A DNA stretch of 64,000 nucleotides from Pectobacterium aroidearum (GTDB taxonomy: Bacteria; Pseudomonadota; Gammaproteobacteria; Enterobacterales; Enterobacteriaceae), in contig NZ_CP065044.1 of assembly GCF_015689195.1 (NCBI RefSeq), positions 4,898,001 through 4,962,000 on the forward strand, written 5' to 3'. The position numbers were made by a program, and so were the translations under genes. The notes beneath the pieces are model-generated. The model was not told the origin of the DNA and ran no database searches. It saw only the letters and a program-made list of their open reading frames with translations. Within the stretch, counting starts at the first letter, position 1, and each line of letters opens with the position of its first letter. Of the stretch, positions 47,484-60,639 are shown piece after piece.

Positions 47484-47954
47484 GTGAATATTAATGCAAC
47501 AATCCTCGGCCAGGCCATTGCGTTCGTCCTGTTTGTCTGGTTCTGCATGAAGTATGTATGGCCGCCGATGATGGCAGCCATCGAGAAACGTCAGAAAGAA
47601 ATTGCTGACGGTCTGGCTTCTGCTGAACGTGCCAAAAAAGATTTGAACTTGGCTCAGGCCAATGCGACAGATCAACTGAAGAAAGCCAAAGCGGATGCTC
47701 AGGTTATCATCGAGCAGGCGAACAAACGCCGTGCTCAGATCCTGGATGAGGCGAAAGCTGAAGCGGAAGCTGAACGTAACAAGATTGTGGCGCAGGCGCA
47801 GGCTGAAATCGAAGCCGAACGTAAACGCGCTCGTGAAGAGCTGCGTAAGCAAGTTGCCGTATTGGCGATTGCCGGTGCCGAGAAAATTATTGAACGTTCC
47901 GTGGATGAAGCTGCTAACAGCGACATCGTTGATAAACTGGTCGCTGAACTGTAA
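47484..47954 (+). CDS. atpF: ATP synthase Fo subunit b
   Basis: A 156-residue stator subunit, the E. coli length. One N-terminal membrane helix (about 5-25) leads into a long charged coiled coil that dimerises. A GTG start is used ([17 protein letters not shown]) with AGAGG upstream. The C terminus [11 protein letters not shown] contacts subunit delta. Confidence 0.97.
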
Positions 47955-47968
47955 GGAGGGAGGGGCTG

Positions 47969-48502
47969 ATGTCTGAATTTGTCACGGTAGCTCGCCCCTA
48001 CGCCAAAGCAGCTTTTGACTTTGCGGTTGAGAATCAGGCCTTGGATCGCTGGCAGAACATGCTGGCGTTTTCGGCCGAAGTAGCGCGCAATGAACAAATT
48101 GCCGAATTGCTTTCTGGTGCAGTAGCACCGATTGAGCTGGCGAAAACGTTCATTGCCGTTTGTGGTGATCAACTTGATGAAGCCGGTCAGAACCTGATTA
48201 AGGTGATGGCCGAGAACGGACGTTTACCAGTGCTTCCTGAAGTACTGGAACAATTTATTCAACTGCGGGCAGCACTGGAATCGACGGTTGACGTCGATGT
48301 GATTTCTGCCAACACGTTGAGTGAGCAGCAGCTGTCGAAGATCGCTGCCGCTATGGAAAAACGTCTGTCACGCAAAGTGAAGCTGAATTGCAAAATTGAT
48401 AAGTCTGTCATGGCCGGCGTGGTTATCCGCGCGGGCGACATGGTGATAGATGGCAGCATTCGCGGTCGTCTGGAACGTCTGGCAGACGTCTTGCAGTCTT
48501 AA
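47969..48502 (+). CDS. atpH: ATP synthase F1 subunit delta
   Basis: A 177-residue soluble subunit that links the b dimer to the top of the F1 head. Start [19 protein letters not shown] and end [17 protein letters not shown] are standard. It is preceded by AAGGAGGGAGG, one of the strongest ribosome sites in the operon. Confidence 0.97.
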
Positions 48503-48514
48503 GGGGACTGGAGC

Positions 48515-50056
48515 ATGCAACTGAATTCCACCGAAATCAGCGAACTGATCAAGCAGCGCATTGCTCAGTTCAATGTGGTGAGCGAAGCTCACAATGAAGG
48601 TACTATTGTTTCCGTCAGTGACGGAATCATCCGCGTCCACGGTCTGGCAGACGTGATGCAGGGGGAGATGATCTCTCTGCCGGGTAACCGTTATGCGATC
48701 GCATTGAACCTGGAGCGCGACTCCGTTGGTGCGGTAGTCATGGGCCCGTATGCGGATCTGGCTGAAGGCATGAAAGTAAAATGCACCGGCCGTATTCTTG
48801 AAGTTCCGGTTGGCCGTGGCCTGTTAGGTCGTGTGGTCAACACGCTGGGCGCACCGATTGACGGTAAAGGCGCACTGGATCACGACGGTTTCTCTGCGGT
48901 TGAAGCGATTGCGCCTGGCGTTATCGAACGTCAATCCGTTGATGAGCCGGTACAAACGGGCTATAAGTCCGTTGACGCCATGATTCCAATCGGTCGTGGT
49001 CAGCGTGAGCTGATTATCGGTGACCGTCAGACGGGTAAAACCGCTCTGGCTATCGACGCCATCATCAACCAGCGTGATTCCGGCATCAAATGTGTGTACG
49101 TCGCTATCGGCCAGAAAGCCTCCACGATTTCTAACGTGGTGCGTAAACTGGAAGAGCATGGCGCACTGGAAAACACCATTGTTGTCGTTGCTACCGCGTC
49201 TGAGTCTGCTGCTCTGCAATATCTGGCGCCATACGCCGGTTGTGCAATGGGCGAGTACTTCCGCGACCGCGGTGAAGATGCGCTGATTATTTATGATGAC
49301 CTGTCCAAACAGGCCGTTGCTTATCGTCAGATTTCTCTGCTGCTCCGTCGTCCGCCAGGCCGTGAAGCTTATCCTGGTGACGTTTTCTATCTCCACTCCC
49401 GTTTGCTGGAGCGTGCATCGCGTGTTAACGCTGATTACGTTGAAGCATTCACCAAGGGTGAAGTGAAGGGGAAAACCGGTTCGTTGACCGCTCTGCCGAT
49501 CATCGAAACGCAAGCGGGTGATGTTTCTGCGTTCGTTCCGACCAACGTAATTTCTATTACCGATGGTCAGATCTTCCTGGAATCCAACCTGTTTAACGCC
49601 GGTATTCGTCCTGCGGTTAACCCAGGGATCTCCGTATCCCGTGTGGGTGGTGCAGCACAGACCAAGATCATGAAGAAACTGTCCGGTGGTATTCGTACCG
49701 CACTGGCACAGTACCGCGAGCTGGCAGCATTCTCTCAGTTTGCGTCCGATCTTGATGATGCAACCCGTAAGCAGTTGAGCCACGGTCAGAAAGTGACCGA
49801 GCTGTTGAAACAGAAACAGTATGCGCCGATGTCTGTCGCACAGCAGTCTCTGGTTCTGTTTGCGGCAGAACGTGGTTATCTGGAAGATGTTGAGCTGTCG
49901 AAAGTCGGTAGCTTTGAAGCGGCACTGCTGGCTTACGCCGATCGTGAGCATGGCGAACTTCTGCAACAAATCGACCAGACTGGCGCTTATAACGATGAGA
50001 TCGAGGGCAAATTTAAAGGCATCCTCGATACTTTTAAGGCAACCCAGTCCTGGTAA
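48515..50056 (+). CDS. atpA: ATP synthase F1 subunit alpha
   Basis: A 513-residue subunit, the E. coli length. It binds nucleotide non-catalytically through the P-loop GDRQTGKTA (about 169-177). The signature [17 protein letters not shown] is present. Start [19 protein letters not shown]. Confidence 0.98.
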   Translation: MQLNSTEISELIKQRIAQFNVVSEAHNEGTIVSVSDGIIRVHGLADVMQGEMISLPGNRYAIALNLERDSVGAVVMGPYADLAEGMKVKCTGRILEVPVGRGLLGRVVNTLGAPIDGKGALDHDGFSAVEAIAPGVIERQSVDEPVQTGYKSVDAMIPIGRGQRELIIGDRQTGKTALAIDAIINQRDSGIKCVYVAIGQKASTISNVVRKLEEHGALENTIVVVATASESAALQYLAPYAGCAMGEYFRDRGEDALIIYDDLSKQAVAYRQISLLLRRPPGREAYPGDVFYLHSRLLERASRVNADYVEAFTKGEVKGKTGSLTALPIIETQAGDVSAFVPTNVISITDGQIFLESNLFNAGIRPAVNPGISVSRVGGAAQTKIMKKLSGGIRTALAQYRELAAFSQFASDLDDATRKQLSHGQKVTELLKQKQYAPMSVAQQSLVLFAAERGYLEDVELSKVGSFEAALLAYADREHGELLQQIDQTGAYNDEIEGKFKGILDTFKATQSW

Positions 50057-50108
50057 CGCCCGGTGGCCTGCTGTAAAGCAGGCCGCAAGGCTTTGAGGAG
50101 AAGCAAAG

Positions 50109-52402
<2,294 letters not shown>

Positions 52403-52421
52403 CGCCTTGTAGGAGGGTGAC

Positions 52422-52841
52422 ATGGCTATGACTTACCATCTGGATGTCGTGAGTGCAGAACAGCAAATGTTCTCCGGTCTGGTGCAGAAGATCCAGGTAA
52501 CGGGGAGCGAAGGCGAACTGGGTATTTATCCGGGACATGCCCCTCTGCTTACTGCCATTAAACCTGGTATGGTTCGTATCGTTAAGCAGCACGGTGAGGA
52601 AGAGTATATTTATCTTTCTGGCGGCATCCTTGAGGTGCAGCCGAATACCGTTACCGTACTGTCTGATACCGCAATCCGTGGGCAGGATCTGGATGAAGCT
52701 CGTGCGCTGGAAGCGAAACGCAAAGCTGAAGATCATATCCGTAATTCGCATGGTGATGTGGATTATGCTCAGGCTTCAGCAGAGCTGAGCAAAGCGATTG
52801 CGAAGCTGCGCGTTATCGAGCTGACCAGAAAAGCGATGTAA
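52422..52841 (+). CDS. atpC: ATP synthase F1 subunit epsilon
   Basis: A 139-residue subunit, the E. coli length, with an N-terminal beta sandwich ([31 protein letters not shown]) and a C-terminal helical hairpin that inhibits ATP hydrolysis. Last gene of the operon; AGGAGGGTG precedes it and a terminator follows. Confidence 0.98.
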   Translation: MAMTYHLDVVSAEQQMFSGLVQKIQVTGSEGELGIYPGHAPLLTAIKPGMVRIVKQHGEEEYIYLSGGILEVQPNTVTVLSDTAIRGQDLDEARALEAKRKAEDHIRNSHGDVDYAQASAELSKAIAKLRVIELTRKAM

Positions 52842-52863
52842 CAGATAAGCTTGCAATAATTGA

Positions 52864-52896
52864 AGGCCAGTCAGTTCATACTGACTGGCCTTTTTG
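52864..52896 (+). terminator. Terminator of the atp operon
   Basis: Hairpin AGGCCAGTCAG...CTGACTGGCCT followed by TTTTTG, 23 bp after atpC. Confidence 0.93.
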
Positions 52897-52914
52897 CATT
52901 TAAGTCTATGTTAC

Positions 52915-52943
52915 ATATAAAAATGCCTGCGAGAGCAGGCATT
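52915..52943 (-). terminator. Terminator of pelX
   Basis: Minus strand hairpin AATGCCTGC-TCTC-GCAGGCATT followed by TTTATA. It faces the atp terminator, about 20 bp away. Confidence 0.85.
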
Positions 52944-53022
52944 AAGATCGCGGATAAATCCATTTACTACTGCTCGATATGCTTTGTCAGCCCCTACCTT
53001 GTTAGGCGGGGGCTTGAAGCCC

Positions 53023-55257
53023 TTATTTTTTCTTCAGGAAGTCGCCAAGTACCAGATTGCCTTTGGCATCACGTGTAAACGTTTCAGGGATGGTTACCGA
53101 CACGAAATTATTTACTGTGATTTCCTTACCTTGCGCGTTAACAGAGCGGTCGCCTTTGATGAAGTAGTTGGTGTTATCGATATTGCCGACAACCGCATCA
53201 TCATATTTACCCGCTTTGGTTTTCAGCGACATGTTGTTCTTGAAGACGCCTTGTTTTTCCGGGCCAGAGTAAGGGCTTGGGCGGAAAATAAAGTTAAAGC
53301 GTTCGTTATCTAACGCGATGTTGTTTTCAACAATCAAGGCGCCAGGGTTGAAATTGTCGGTGAAACCATCAAGTTTGTTACCCACAGCAATGCTGTTTTT
53401 AACCTGATGCGCCACTGGCTGACCTTCTCCACCCATTTTGAAGCCGTTGCTGGTGTTGTTCATGGCAATTGAATTCTCGATCACCACAACGCCGTTTGCG
53501 CCGTCTTCGATTTTGTTAAACAGGTCGAAGCCGTCATCGATGTTGTTGTGTGAGAATGCGCCGCGAATCACGTTGCCTTCACCGATACGCATTTTCACCG
53601 CGAAACCGTCGGCGTTAATTTTGCCTGGGTCCTGATTGCTGTGAGATTCTGAGTTCAGGATCAGGTTATGGCTGGCCCACAGCGGTCTGCCTACATCGGC
53701 CGTCGAGGTCACCTGAATACCAGTATCGTCAGCGTGGTGCGCTATAACGCGTTCGATGGTGTTGTAGCTCCCCTCGATACGGAACGGTTTCTCGGTGATT
53801 TCAATCCCTTTAACATGCCAATGGCTCGCTTTCAGTTGCAGGCCGTGAATGACGGCTTTATTGCCGACAGCAAACAGATTCTTGACGGCTTTTTGCTGAC
53901 CGCTGGCGCTGACAGGGATTTCAGACGCGCTGTAATCGCCATCGTTGAGCCAAATCGTGCCGCCTGCTGGTAGAGCGGCGACGGCGCTGGCTAAATCGAG
54001 CGGGGCATTTTTACTGCCGTCATTGCTGGCTGAACCTTGTGGCGAAACATACAGATTTTTAGCGTCTGCGTAAGCCACTCTTTCAACTTTCAATGTGCTC
54101 TCTTTTACCGCTTTATCATCCCCTTCCACAGGCTGGTAGGCTATCTTGAACTCAGCACCGTTGCCGGCAATTTTCGCTGGCAGAGAGAAGGTCTCTCCCG
54201 CTTTTATCTGCTTGGCATCACCCAGAGATTTACCGTCTTGTGAAACCGCGATCGTGCCGTTGTAATTGGCTTTGGCCTGCACGACATAGTGTTCGCTGGT
54301 GGTTTTAGGCGATGACATCACCTGAAGTAAAGGATCGTAGTCCTTAGCTTTAAACGCCGGTGAAGCTTTGGTTTGTGCTGGTGTGGTGGTCAACTGTGCA
54401 TTACTGACGGTGATTTTGGCATTACGGGAGGCAAAGAAACCGACGTAGTAGTGGTCTTTATCCAGCTTGGTGACGACGTCCGCGCCTTTGACTTCTTTCG
54501 ACACCCAGTTATCCGTGCCTTTCGGTGCATAAGAGGTGATGAAGCCATCGTTGGTACGCTCCAGTTTCAGGCGGAACGTCGGCGTTTGCTCCAGATTCAC
54601 ATTTTCCTGATAGCTGGTTTTGGTAATTTTCGCGCCCGCATTACCCCACGGCTGCGTCACGCCATTGCGCAAAATAGCCTGTAGTTTAATTTCGGTATGA
54701 GACTTTTTATCCTGCGTCATGATGGCGTTCATCACCATGTTGGACGCGGCAGGGAACTCTTCATACCCTTCTTTCAGCGGATCCTGACGCGGTACGCCGA
54801 TAATATCGCGCACCAGAATCCCAGCCCCTTCCTGAGCCGCAGGCTTGGCGCCGTTTTCTGGCCCAAACTGTTCCACGGTAATATCAGACTGAAGCGTAAA
54901 ATTCACATTGGCAGGCAGTTGCGTATAGAAGAACGTCAGCCCGTCATGGGTGTTGGCAATCTTTCCGCCACGGCTCTCAATCGTGATGGGGGCGGACAAA
55001 TCAGCGTTATCCCCTGGGGCTAATTTCTTGCCGTTAATGGTGACATCGTTGACACCAATTTTTTCCGGCAGGACATTGGATGAAAAGTTTACGTCTGTTG
55101 ACTGACCAAAGGCGATACCGTGCCAGACTGGCGTTGATTCTGTCGCGGCGTGTGTGCTGAAGCTGAAAAGTAATGCATTCGTCAACGCGACGGCTGCGAG
55201 GCGTGAAGAACGGTGTTTCCGTAAAGAATGACATTTTGGTGAAGAACAACGTTTCAT
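53023..55257 (-). CDS. pelX: Exopolygalacturonate lyase PelX (polysaccharide lyase family 9)
   Basis: A 744-residue secreted or periplasmic enzyme. A basic N terminus followed by LAAVALTNALLFSFSTHA is a signal peptide, cleaved near residue 38. The N-terminal half is beta-rich. From about residue 405 (NLYVSPQGSASNDGSKNAPLDLASAVAAL) a right-handed beta-helix of the PL9 type begins, with NADGFAVK (548-555; Lys555 the probable catalytic base) and DDGFDLF (574-580; calcium ligands by family analogy) and an asparagine ladder after it. PelX in Dickeya releases unsaturated digalacturonate from pectate chain ends. It is single between atpC and glmU on the opposite strand, with its own KdgR box and terminator. 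Confidence 0.85.
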   Translation of the reverse strand: MKRCSSPKCHSLRKHRSSRLAAVALTNALLFSFSTHAATESTPVWHGIAFGQSTDVNFSSNVLPEKIGVNDVTINGKKLAPGDNADLSAPITIESRGGKIANTHDGLTFFYTQLPANVNFTLQSDITVEQFGPENGAKPAAQEGAGILVRDIIGVPRQDPLKEGYEEFPAASNMVMNAIMTQDKKSHTEIKLQAILRNGVTQPWGNAGAKITKTSYQENVNLEQTPTFRLKLERTNDGFITSYAPKGTDNWVSKEVKGADVVTKLDKDHYYVGFFASRNAKITVSNAQLTTTPAQTKASPAFKAKDYDPLLQVMSSPKTTSEHYVVQAKANYNGTIAVSQDGKSLGDAKQIKAGETFSLPAKIAGNGAEFKIAYQPVEGDDKAVKESTLKVERVAYADAKNLYVSPQGSASNDGSKNAPLDLASAVAALPAGGTIWLNDGDYSASEIPVSASGQQKAVKNLFAVGNKAVIHGLQLKASHWHVKGIEITEKPFRIEGSYNTIERVIAHHADDTGIQVTSTADVGRPLWASHNLILNSESHSNQDPGKINADGFAVKMRIGEGNVIRGAFSHNNIDDGFDLFNKIEDGANGVVVIENSIAMNNTSNGFKMGGEGQPVAHQVKNSIAVGNKLDGFTDNFNPGALIVENNIALDNERFNFIFRPSPYSGPEKQGVFKNNMSLKTKAGKYDDAVVGNIDNTNYFIKGDRSVNAQGKEITVNNFVSVTIPETFTRDAKGNLVLGDFLKKK

Positions 55258-55571
55258 TGTGTCTCCTTCGTTATTGAATTATTCGCCCGCGTATATTGCT
55301 ATAAATGAAACGCTGTTTCTTTTGTGTGTGTCACAAATGGAAATACTTAAAAATAAAGTCTGTTTTTTATGAAACCCTGTGCCATTTCTGTTGTTGGGGA
55401 CATCACACTCTCGCCATGGGTATTCATCGTCTTGTGCGAGATTTTCAGAAAAAACTCACCAAAAAGTATCCGCGTTATGCATGAGTTTCGGTAAACTCTG
55501 GTTATTCATGCCGTAACAGGCTAGCCATTTTTATTCTTGCGGAGCGATGGCTTCGCACTGTCAGGATGCTT
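55258..55571. other. Divergent pelX-glmU regulatory region
   Basis: 314 bp holding the KdgR-type box close to pelX. Right of it there is a TGTGTGTGTCACA stretch with a good right CRP half-site only. A glmU promoter is expected but I cannot pick clear hexamers. Confidence 0.5.
55304..55322 (-). promoter_or_regulatory. KdgR-type operator upstream of pelX
   Basis: AATGAAACGCTGTTTCTTT fits the KdgR box (AATGAAA-N5-TTTCATT type) with one mismatch in the right arm. It lies 46 bp before pelX. KdgR represses pectinolysis genes until KDG, a pectin breakdown product, is present. Confidence 0.8.
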
Positions 55572-56942
55572 ATGTCAAATAGTGCTATGAGTGTGGTGAT
55601 CCTTGCTGCGGGTAAGGGAACCCGTATGTATTCCGACCTTCCTAAGGTGTTACACAAACTGGCAGGTAAGCCGATGGTTCAGCACGTCATTGATGCCGCA
55701 ATGACGACAGGCGCACAACACGTTCATTTGGTATATGGCCACGGCGGTGATTTACTAAAACGCGAATTGACCGATCCGGCATTGAATTGGGTGCTACAGG
55801 CAGAGCAGTTAGGAACTGGCCATGCGATGCAGCAAGCTGCCCCTTATTTTGCCGATGATGAAGATATCCTGATGCTATATGGTGATGTGCCGCTAATTTC
55901 GTCGCAAACGCTGGGGCGTTTACGTCAAGCTAAGCCGCAGGGCGGTATCGGTCTGTTGACGGTGAAATTGGACGATCCAACGGGCTATGGGCGGATTGTG
56001 CGTGAAAACGGTGCTGTAGTCGGGATCGTTGAGCACAAAGATGCCAGTGAAGAACAGCGCCAAATTAACGAGATCAATACCGGCATTTTGATTGCGAACG
56101 GTAAGGATCTGAAGCGTTGGTTAAGCCAATTGAATAACAACAACGCACAGGGCGAGTTTTATATCACCGATATCATTGCGATGGCAGCGGAAGAAGGCCA
56201 GCGTGTTGAGGCGGTTCATCCTGAGCGGTTGAGCGAAGTGGAAGGTGTTAATAATCGCCTGCAACTGTCGGCCTTGGAGCGGGTTTATCAGCGTGAACAG
56301 GCGGATAGACTGCTGCTGGCTGGTGTCATGCTGCTCGATCCGGCACGGTTTGATCTGCGTGGCGAACTGACTCATGGTCGTGATGTGGTGATTGATGTCA
56401 ATGTTGTCGTGGAAGGCAATGTTAAGCTAGGCAACCGGGTGAAAATCGGTGCGGGCTGTGTGATCAAAAACAGTATTATTGGCGACGACTGCGAGATCAG
56501 CCCTTACTCTGTGTTGGAAGACGCTGTATTAGACGCTGAGTGTACCGTTGGTCCGTTTGCCCGCTTGCGTCCTGGGTCGGAACTGGCTGAAGGTGCGCAT
56601 GTTGGCAATTTTGTCGAACTGAAAAAGGCGCGCTTGGGCAAAGGATCAAAAGCCGGTCATCTTAGCTATTTGGGGGATGCGGATATCGGTTCCGGTGTTA
56701 ATATTGGCGCGGGAACGATCACCTGCAATTATGACGGTGCGAATAAACACAAGACGGTAATTGGTGATGACGTGTTTGTCGGCTCGGATAGTCAATTGGT
56801 GGCGCCCGTTAGCGTAGCCAACGGCGCGACAATCGGCGCGGGAACGACCGTCACGCACGATGTGGCGGAGAATGAGCTGGTGGTCGGCCGTGTGAAACAG
56901 CGGCATATTTCCGGCTGGCAGCGTCCGGTGAAGAAGAAATAG
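55572..56942 (+). CDS. glmU: Bifunctional GlmU: GlcNAc-1-P uridyltransferase and GlcN-1-P acetyltransferase
   Basis: A 456-residue enzyme, the E. coli length with start [33 protein letters not shown]. The N-terminal half is the uridyltransferase with LAAGKGTRM; the C-terminal half is a left-handed beta helix of hexapeptide repeats (from about 250) with the acetyltransferase site near [11 protein letters not shown]. It makes UDP-GlcNAc for peptidoglycan and LPS. It precedes glmS, which supplies its substrate. Confidence 0.97.
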   Translation: MSNSAMSVVILAAGKGTRMYSDLPKVLHKLAGKPMVQHVIDAAMTTGAQHVHLVYGHGGDLLKRELTDPALNWVLQAEQLGTGHAMQQAAPYFADDEDILMLYGDVPLISSQTLGRLRQAKPQGGIGLLTVKLDDPTGYGRIVRENGAVVGIVEHKDASEEQRQINEINTGILIANGKDLKRWLSQLNNNNAQGEFYITDIIAMAAEEGQRVEAVHPERLSEVEGVNNRLQLSALERVYQREQADRLLLAGVMLLDPARFDLRGELTHGRDVVIDVNVVVEGNVKLGNRVKIGAGCVIKNSIIGDDCEISPYSVLEDAVLDAECTVGPFARLRPGSELAEGAHVGNFVELKKARLGKGSKAGHLSYLGDADIGSGVNIGAGTITCNYDGANKHKTVIGDDVFVGSDSQLVAPVSVANGATIGAGTTVTHDVAENELVVGRVKQRHISGWQRPVKKK

Positions 56943-56946
56943 TTAT

Positions 56947-56972
56947 GCCTCCGCACACGGCGGAGGCGGTTT
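56947..56972 (+). terminator. Hairpin between glmU and glmS
   Basis: GCCTCCGC...GCGGAGGC directly after the glmU stop, followed by GGTTTTG. It may be a weak terminator or a processing site; in E. coli the glmUS transcript is cut by RNase E near here. Confidence 0.55.
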
Positions 56973-57139
56973 TGTCCTGTACGTTGACCGCTCCCCTGTA
57001 TTGGTCGAGCCCAGAGTACAGAACAAAACATAATAATCCCCAACTCTCTACAAGGCTCGGGGAACCCGGAAAAACCGGAACAATCAGGTCTAAGACATCC
57101 CTGGTGACACAATATGTCACTTTTATAGGAATACCATCG

Positions 57140-58972
57140 ATGTGTGGAATTGTAGGCGCAGTTGCGCAACGTGATGTTGCTGAAATTTTGTTGGAAGGTT
57201 TACGTCGTCTTGAGTATCGCGGCTATGACTCTGCGGGGTTAGCGGTTGTTGATAGCGAAGGCAACGTCGCCCGTTTACGCCGTCTGGGGAAAGTACAGGT
57301 ACTGTCTCAGGCTGCTGAAGAAAGCGATCTGCACGGCGGTACGGGTATTGCCCATACCCGTTGGGCAACGCACGGCGAACCTTCTGAAGAGAACGCTCAC
57401 CCTCATGTTTCTGAACATATCACCATCGTCCATAACGGCATTATCGAAAATCACGAACCGCTGCGCGAACTGATGATCGGCCGCGGCTATCGTTTTGTTT
57501 CTGAAACCGATACGGAAGTGGTCGCCCATTTGGTTCATTTTGAACAAGCGCAGAACGGTGGAACGCTGGTTGAGGTGGTTAAGCGTGTGATCCCACAGCT
57601 GCGCGGTGCGTATGGCATGGTGGTGTTGGATAACCGCGATCCAAGCGTACTGGTTGCTGCTCGCTCTGGTAGCCCGCTGGTGATTGGCCGTGGTGTTGGT
57701 GAGAACTTCATTGCTTCCGATCAGCTGGCGCTGCTGCCCGTGACGCGTCGCTTTATGTTCCTGGAAGAAGGCGACGTGGCGGAAATCACCCGCCGTGACG
57801 TGCGCGTGTTTGATAAATCCGGCCAACTTGCCACACGCGAAGAAATCGAATCAAAAGTGAATTACGATGCCGGTGACAAAGGCGCGTATCGTCACTACAT
57901 GCAGAAAGAGATCTACGAACAGCCGATGGCAATCAAGAACACCCTTGAAGGGCGTTTCAGTCACGGCGAGATCAATCTTTCTGAATTAGGCCCGAAAGCG
58001 GATGAACTGCTGGCGAAGGTTGAGCACGTTCAGATTATCGCCTGTGGGACGTCCTACAACTCCGGTATGGTTTCCCGCTACTGGTTTGAAGCGCTGGCGG
58101 GGATTCCGTGCGACGTAGAAATCGCCTCAGAATTCCGCTACCGCAAACCTGCGGTACGTAAGAACAGCCTGATGATTACCCTGTCTCAATCTGGCGAAAC
58201 GGCGGATACGCTGGCCGCGCTGCGCTTGTCCAAAGAACTAGGCTATCTGGGTTCTTTGGCTATTTGTAACGTGGCGGGTTCCTCTCTGGTGCGTGAATCC
58301 GATCTGGCGCTGATGACCAAAGCGGGCGTAGAGATTGGCGTGGCCTCGACCAAAGCCTTCACCACCCAGCTTACCGTTCTGCTGATGCTGGTGGCGCGCG
58401 TTGGCCGTCTGCGCGGCATGGATGCGCAGATTGAGCATGATATTGTTCATGGTTTGCAGGCGCTGCCAGCGCGTATTGAGCAGATGCTGTCTCAGGACAA
58501 ACTCATCGAATCTCTGGCAGAAGGTTTCTCTGATAAGCACCATGCGCTGTTCCTTGGCCGTGGCGATCAGTATCCGATCGCGATGGAAGGCGCGCTGAAG
58601 CTGAAAGAGATCTCTTACATCCACGCTGAAGCCTATGCTGCAGGCGAGCTGAAACACGGCCCGCTGGCGCTGATTGATGCGGATATGCCAGTTGTGGTGG
58701 TGGCACCGAACAACGAACTGTTGGAGAAATTGAAATCCAACATCGAAGAAGTTCGGGCGCGCGGCGGTGAGCTGTATGTCTTTGCTGATGAAGATGCCGG
58801 TTTCACCAGCAGCGAAAATATGAAAATTATTCCGCTGCCGCATATCGAAGAAGTGATTGCGCCAATCTTCTATACGGTGCCGTTGCAGCTGCTGTCTTAT
58901 CACGTTGCGCTGATTAAAGGCACTGACGTCGATCAGCCACGCAACCTGGCGAAATCCGTTACTGTTGAGTAA
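57140..58972 (+). CDS. glmS: Glucosamine-6-phosphate synthase (glutamine-fructose-6-P transaminase)
   Basis: A 610-residue enzyme (E. coli 609) that makes glucosamine-6-phosphate from fructose-6-phosphate and glutamine. Cys2 ([33 protein letters not shown] in part) is the glutaminase nucleophile. Two SIS domains follow, with [19 protein letters not shown] and the end [20 protein letters not shown]. The 197-bp leader after glmU may be the target of GlmZ-type sRNA control, which I infer from E. coli only. Confidence 0.98.
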   Translation: MCGIVGAVAQRDVAEILLEGLRRLEYRGYDSAGLAVVDSEGNVARLRRLGKVQVLSQAAEESDLHGGTGIAHTRWATHGEPSEENAHPHVSEHITIVHNGIIENHEPLRELMIGRGYRFVSETDTEVVAHLVHFEQAQNGGTLVEVVKRVIPQLRGAYGMVVLDNRDPSVLVAARSGSPLVIGRGVGENFIASDQLALLPVTRRFMFLEEGDVAEITRRDVRVFDKSGQLATREEIESKVNYDAGDKGAYRHYMQKEIYEQPMAIKNTLEGRFSHGEINLSELGPKADELLAKVEHVQIIACGTSYNSGMVSRYWFEALAGIPCDVEIASEFRYRKPAVRKNSLMITLSQSGETADTLAALRLSKELGYLGSLAICNVAGSSLVRESDLALMTKAGVEIGVASTKAFTTQLTVLLMLVARVGRLRGMDAQIEHDIVHGLQALPARIEQMLSQDKLIESLAEGFSDKHHALFLGRGDQYPIAMEGALKLKEISYIHAEAYAAGELKHGPLALIDADMPVVVVAPNNELLEKLKSNIEEVRARGGELYVFADEDAGFTSSENMKIIPLPHIEEVIAPIFYTVPLQLLSYHVALIKGTDVDQPRNLAKSVTVE

Positions 58973-58984
58973 TTTTTAAAGAAT

Positions 58985-59028
58985 GAAGGTAAGTAGCCTT
59001 GGTGCTATTTACCTTCGTTTATTTTTTA
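58985..59028 (+). terminator. Terminator after glmS
   Basis: Hairpin GAAGGTAAGTAGC...GCTATTTACCTTC with one mismatch, then GTTTATTTTTT. Confidence 0.85.
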
Positions 59029-59139
59029 TATCACCACCCATTTTCTATACTCCACTCTTTTTACGCTCACCGAACTCTCCTCATTAAAATTTATTCGGTA
59101 TATTGGTTTACCCATATTGAATACTGACTCGTTCTTAAT

Positions 59140-60567
59140 ATGAATAACAAACAACAATACCTGGATATCGCCGAGGGAAAAGGCGAAAAAGCGCCTTCAA
59201 CGATGGTGGCTTTTTCCTCACGAGAGATGAACTATCCGCTACTGGAAAGCCTGTTAGAGGCGCAGTCATTCTTTACCGAGGGTGAAATAAGCTATACCGA
59301 GCAGGGACAGGGCGGATTCTTTTATACCTGTCGCCATCATGATAGAGAGCTGACCTTTTATCTTGAGGTATCGGAGCGCGATCCTGAGAATAAAATCACG
59401 CCGATACATTCAACCGATCCGATTTCACCTGAGCTACTGGCGCAGGCTAATGCGGCAACGCAGGAAGTGATGGTCGAGTGTCTTTTTGGGTCAAACCCGC
59501 TGGAAGACTACGTTCATCAGCTTCGTTTATTAAGCGCCGTGGTACCGGATTTTCTCCTGGGGATCGATATTTCTGCCGCTGGTAACGTGTTTACCCGCGA
59601 ATGGCTGAATTTTCAGCTAGAGGATGATGTTCTGCCGGAAATTGAATCGTTGTATACCATTCATGCCGTGTACGACACTGAAAACGATCCACCAACAACA
59701 TTCTGGTTTCACTCGCATGGTTTGGCGCGATGCGGGCTGACGGAAGCGGAACTTGTCATTCCAGAGACGCTGAGTTCATATTACGGCATCCCGGATTTAT
59801 TCAGAAGTTTTGTCAATAATGCTATTCAAAATCAGCAGATTACCTTTAACGAGCCGATTCTGTGCGGGCAAACTGACAGCGGCTATGAATATCTGGTGGC
59901 ATTACCGTTTGAAGAAGGGCTGCGGCATGTGAATCAATCCACGCCGATTGACCAACTGCGGCCTCTGGAAGAGATGCGCTACGATCTGGAAGGGACACCG
60001 GAAGGCGTGTTTCTGGGCGATCGTGCCGATCGGGATGATGTGCATCAGGAACCCTCCTGTATGCTGTTTCGTACCAACGAAGAAAATCCGGTACTGCAAA
60101 CGTTCTTTAAAGGGTTTGATGAGCAGAATGCCATCATGTTCTGGCGTACCAATGCGGAGACGGCGGAAATGTCGCGTAAAGCGCAGCTGCGCTGGCGCTA
60201 TTTCGTCAATATGTTTGAAAACTACCATGTGAGTGATGAACCCGCTAAGCAGGGTTTTTTAGCTAAGCTACTAAAAAAATCACCGAAGCCTGTCGAGAGT
60301 GAATGGCGTTTCATGGTGAAGTTTGGCATTCCTCATGGTGAAGAAGGCGAAGAGCGTGAGCACATGTGGTTTATACCCGAAGCAATCCACGACACGGTAG
60401 TGACGGGAACATTAATCAATCATCCGTTCTACGTTGAGGATATGCAGGAAGGTGGTGTGTATTCTGTTGATATATCAAGGGTAACTGATTGGGCGATTTA
60501 TTATCAAGGCGATAGCTATAAGCCTGATACGATTTACAAACTGCTTAGCCATAGCCAGACTCACTGA
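59140..60567 (+). CDS. DUF4026 domain protein with C-terminal DUF2314 domain, function unknown
   Basis: A 475-residue soluble, acidic protein without signal peptide or membrane segments. The long N-terminal part resembles DUF4026 proteins; the last about 100 residues (EWRFMVKFGIPHGEEGEEREHMWF, GTLINHPFYVEDMQEGGVYSVDISRVTDWAIYY) fit DUF2314, with the typical REHMW and DW residues. No catalytic motif is evident. It is a single gene between the glmS terminator and the pst promoter, a place that is empty in E. coli. The domain assignments are from memory of the families. Confidence 0.7.
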   Translation: MNNKQQYLDIAEGKGEKAPSTMVAFSSREMNYPLLESLLEAQSFFTEGEISYTEQGQGGFFYTCRHHDRELTFYLEVSERDPENKITPIHSTDPISPELLAQANAATQEVMVECLFGSNPLEDYVHQLRLLSAVVPDFLLGIDISAAGNVFTREWLNFQLEDDVLPEIESLYTIHAVYDTENDPPTTFWFHSHGLARCGLTEAELVIPETLSSYYGIPDLFRSFVNNAIQNQQITFNEPILCGQTDSGYEYLVALPFEEGLRHVNQSTPIDQLRPLEEMRYDLEGTPEGVFLGDRADRDDVHQEPSCMLFRTNEENPVLQTFFKGFDEQNAIMFWRTNAETAEMSRKAQLRWRYFVNMFENYHVSDEPAKQGFLAKLLKKSPKPVESEWRFMVKFGIPHGEEGEEREHMWFIPEAIHDTVVTGTLINHPFYVEDMQEGGVYSVDISRVTDWAIYYQGDSYKPDTIYKLLSHSQTH

Positions 60568-60580
60568 CCGATCTCCGGAA

Positions 60581-60608
60581 CCAGTCAGGACGCGTGTTCT
60601 GGCTGGTG
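60581..60608 (+). terminator. Possible terminator after the DUF4026 gene
   Basis: CCAGTCAGGAC...GTTCTGGCTGG forms a stem with mismatches 14 bp past the stop. No T run follows, so the call is weak. Confidence 0.35.
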
Positions 60609-60639
60609 GTACCTGAATTTTCCCGCGCCCTTTCTCATT

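Noticed and set aside
55317-55335. TGTGTGTGTCACA near pelX as a CRP site
   Set aside because: Only the right half-site is good; the spacing between half-sites does not fit the 16-bp CRP consensus, so I did not list it as a feature.
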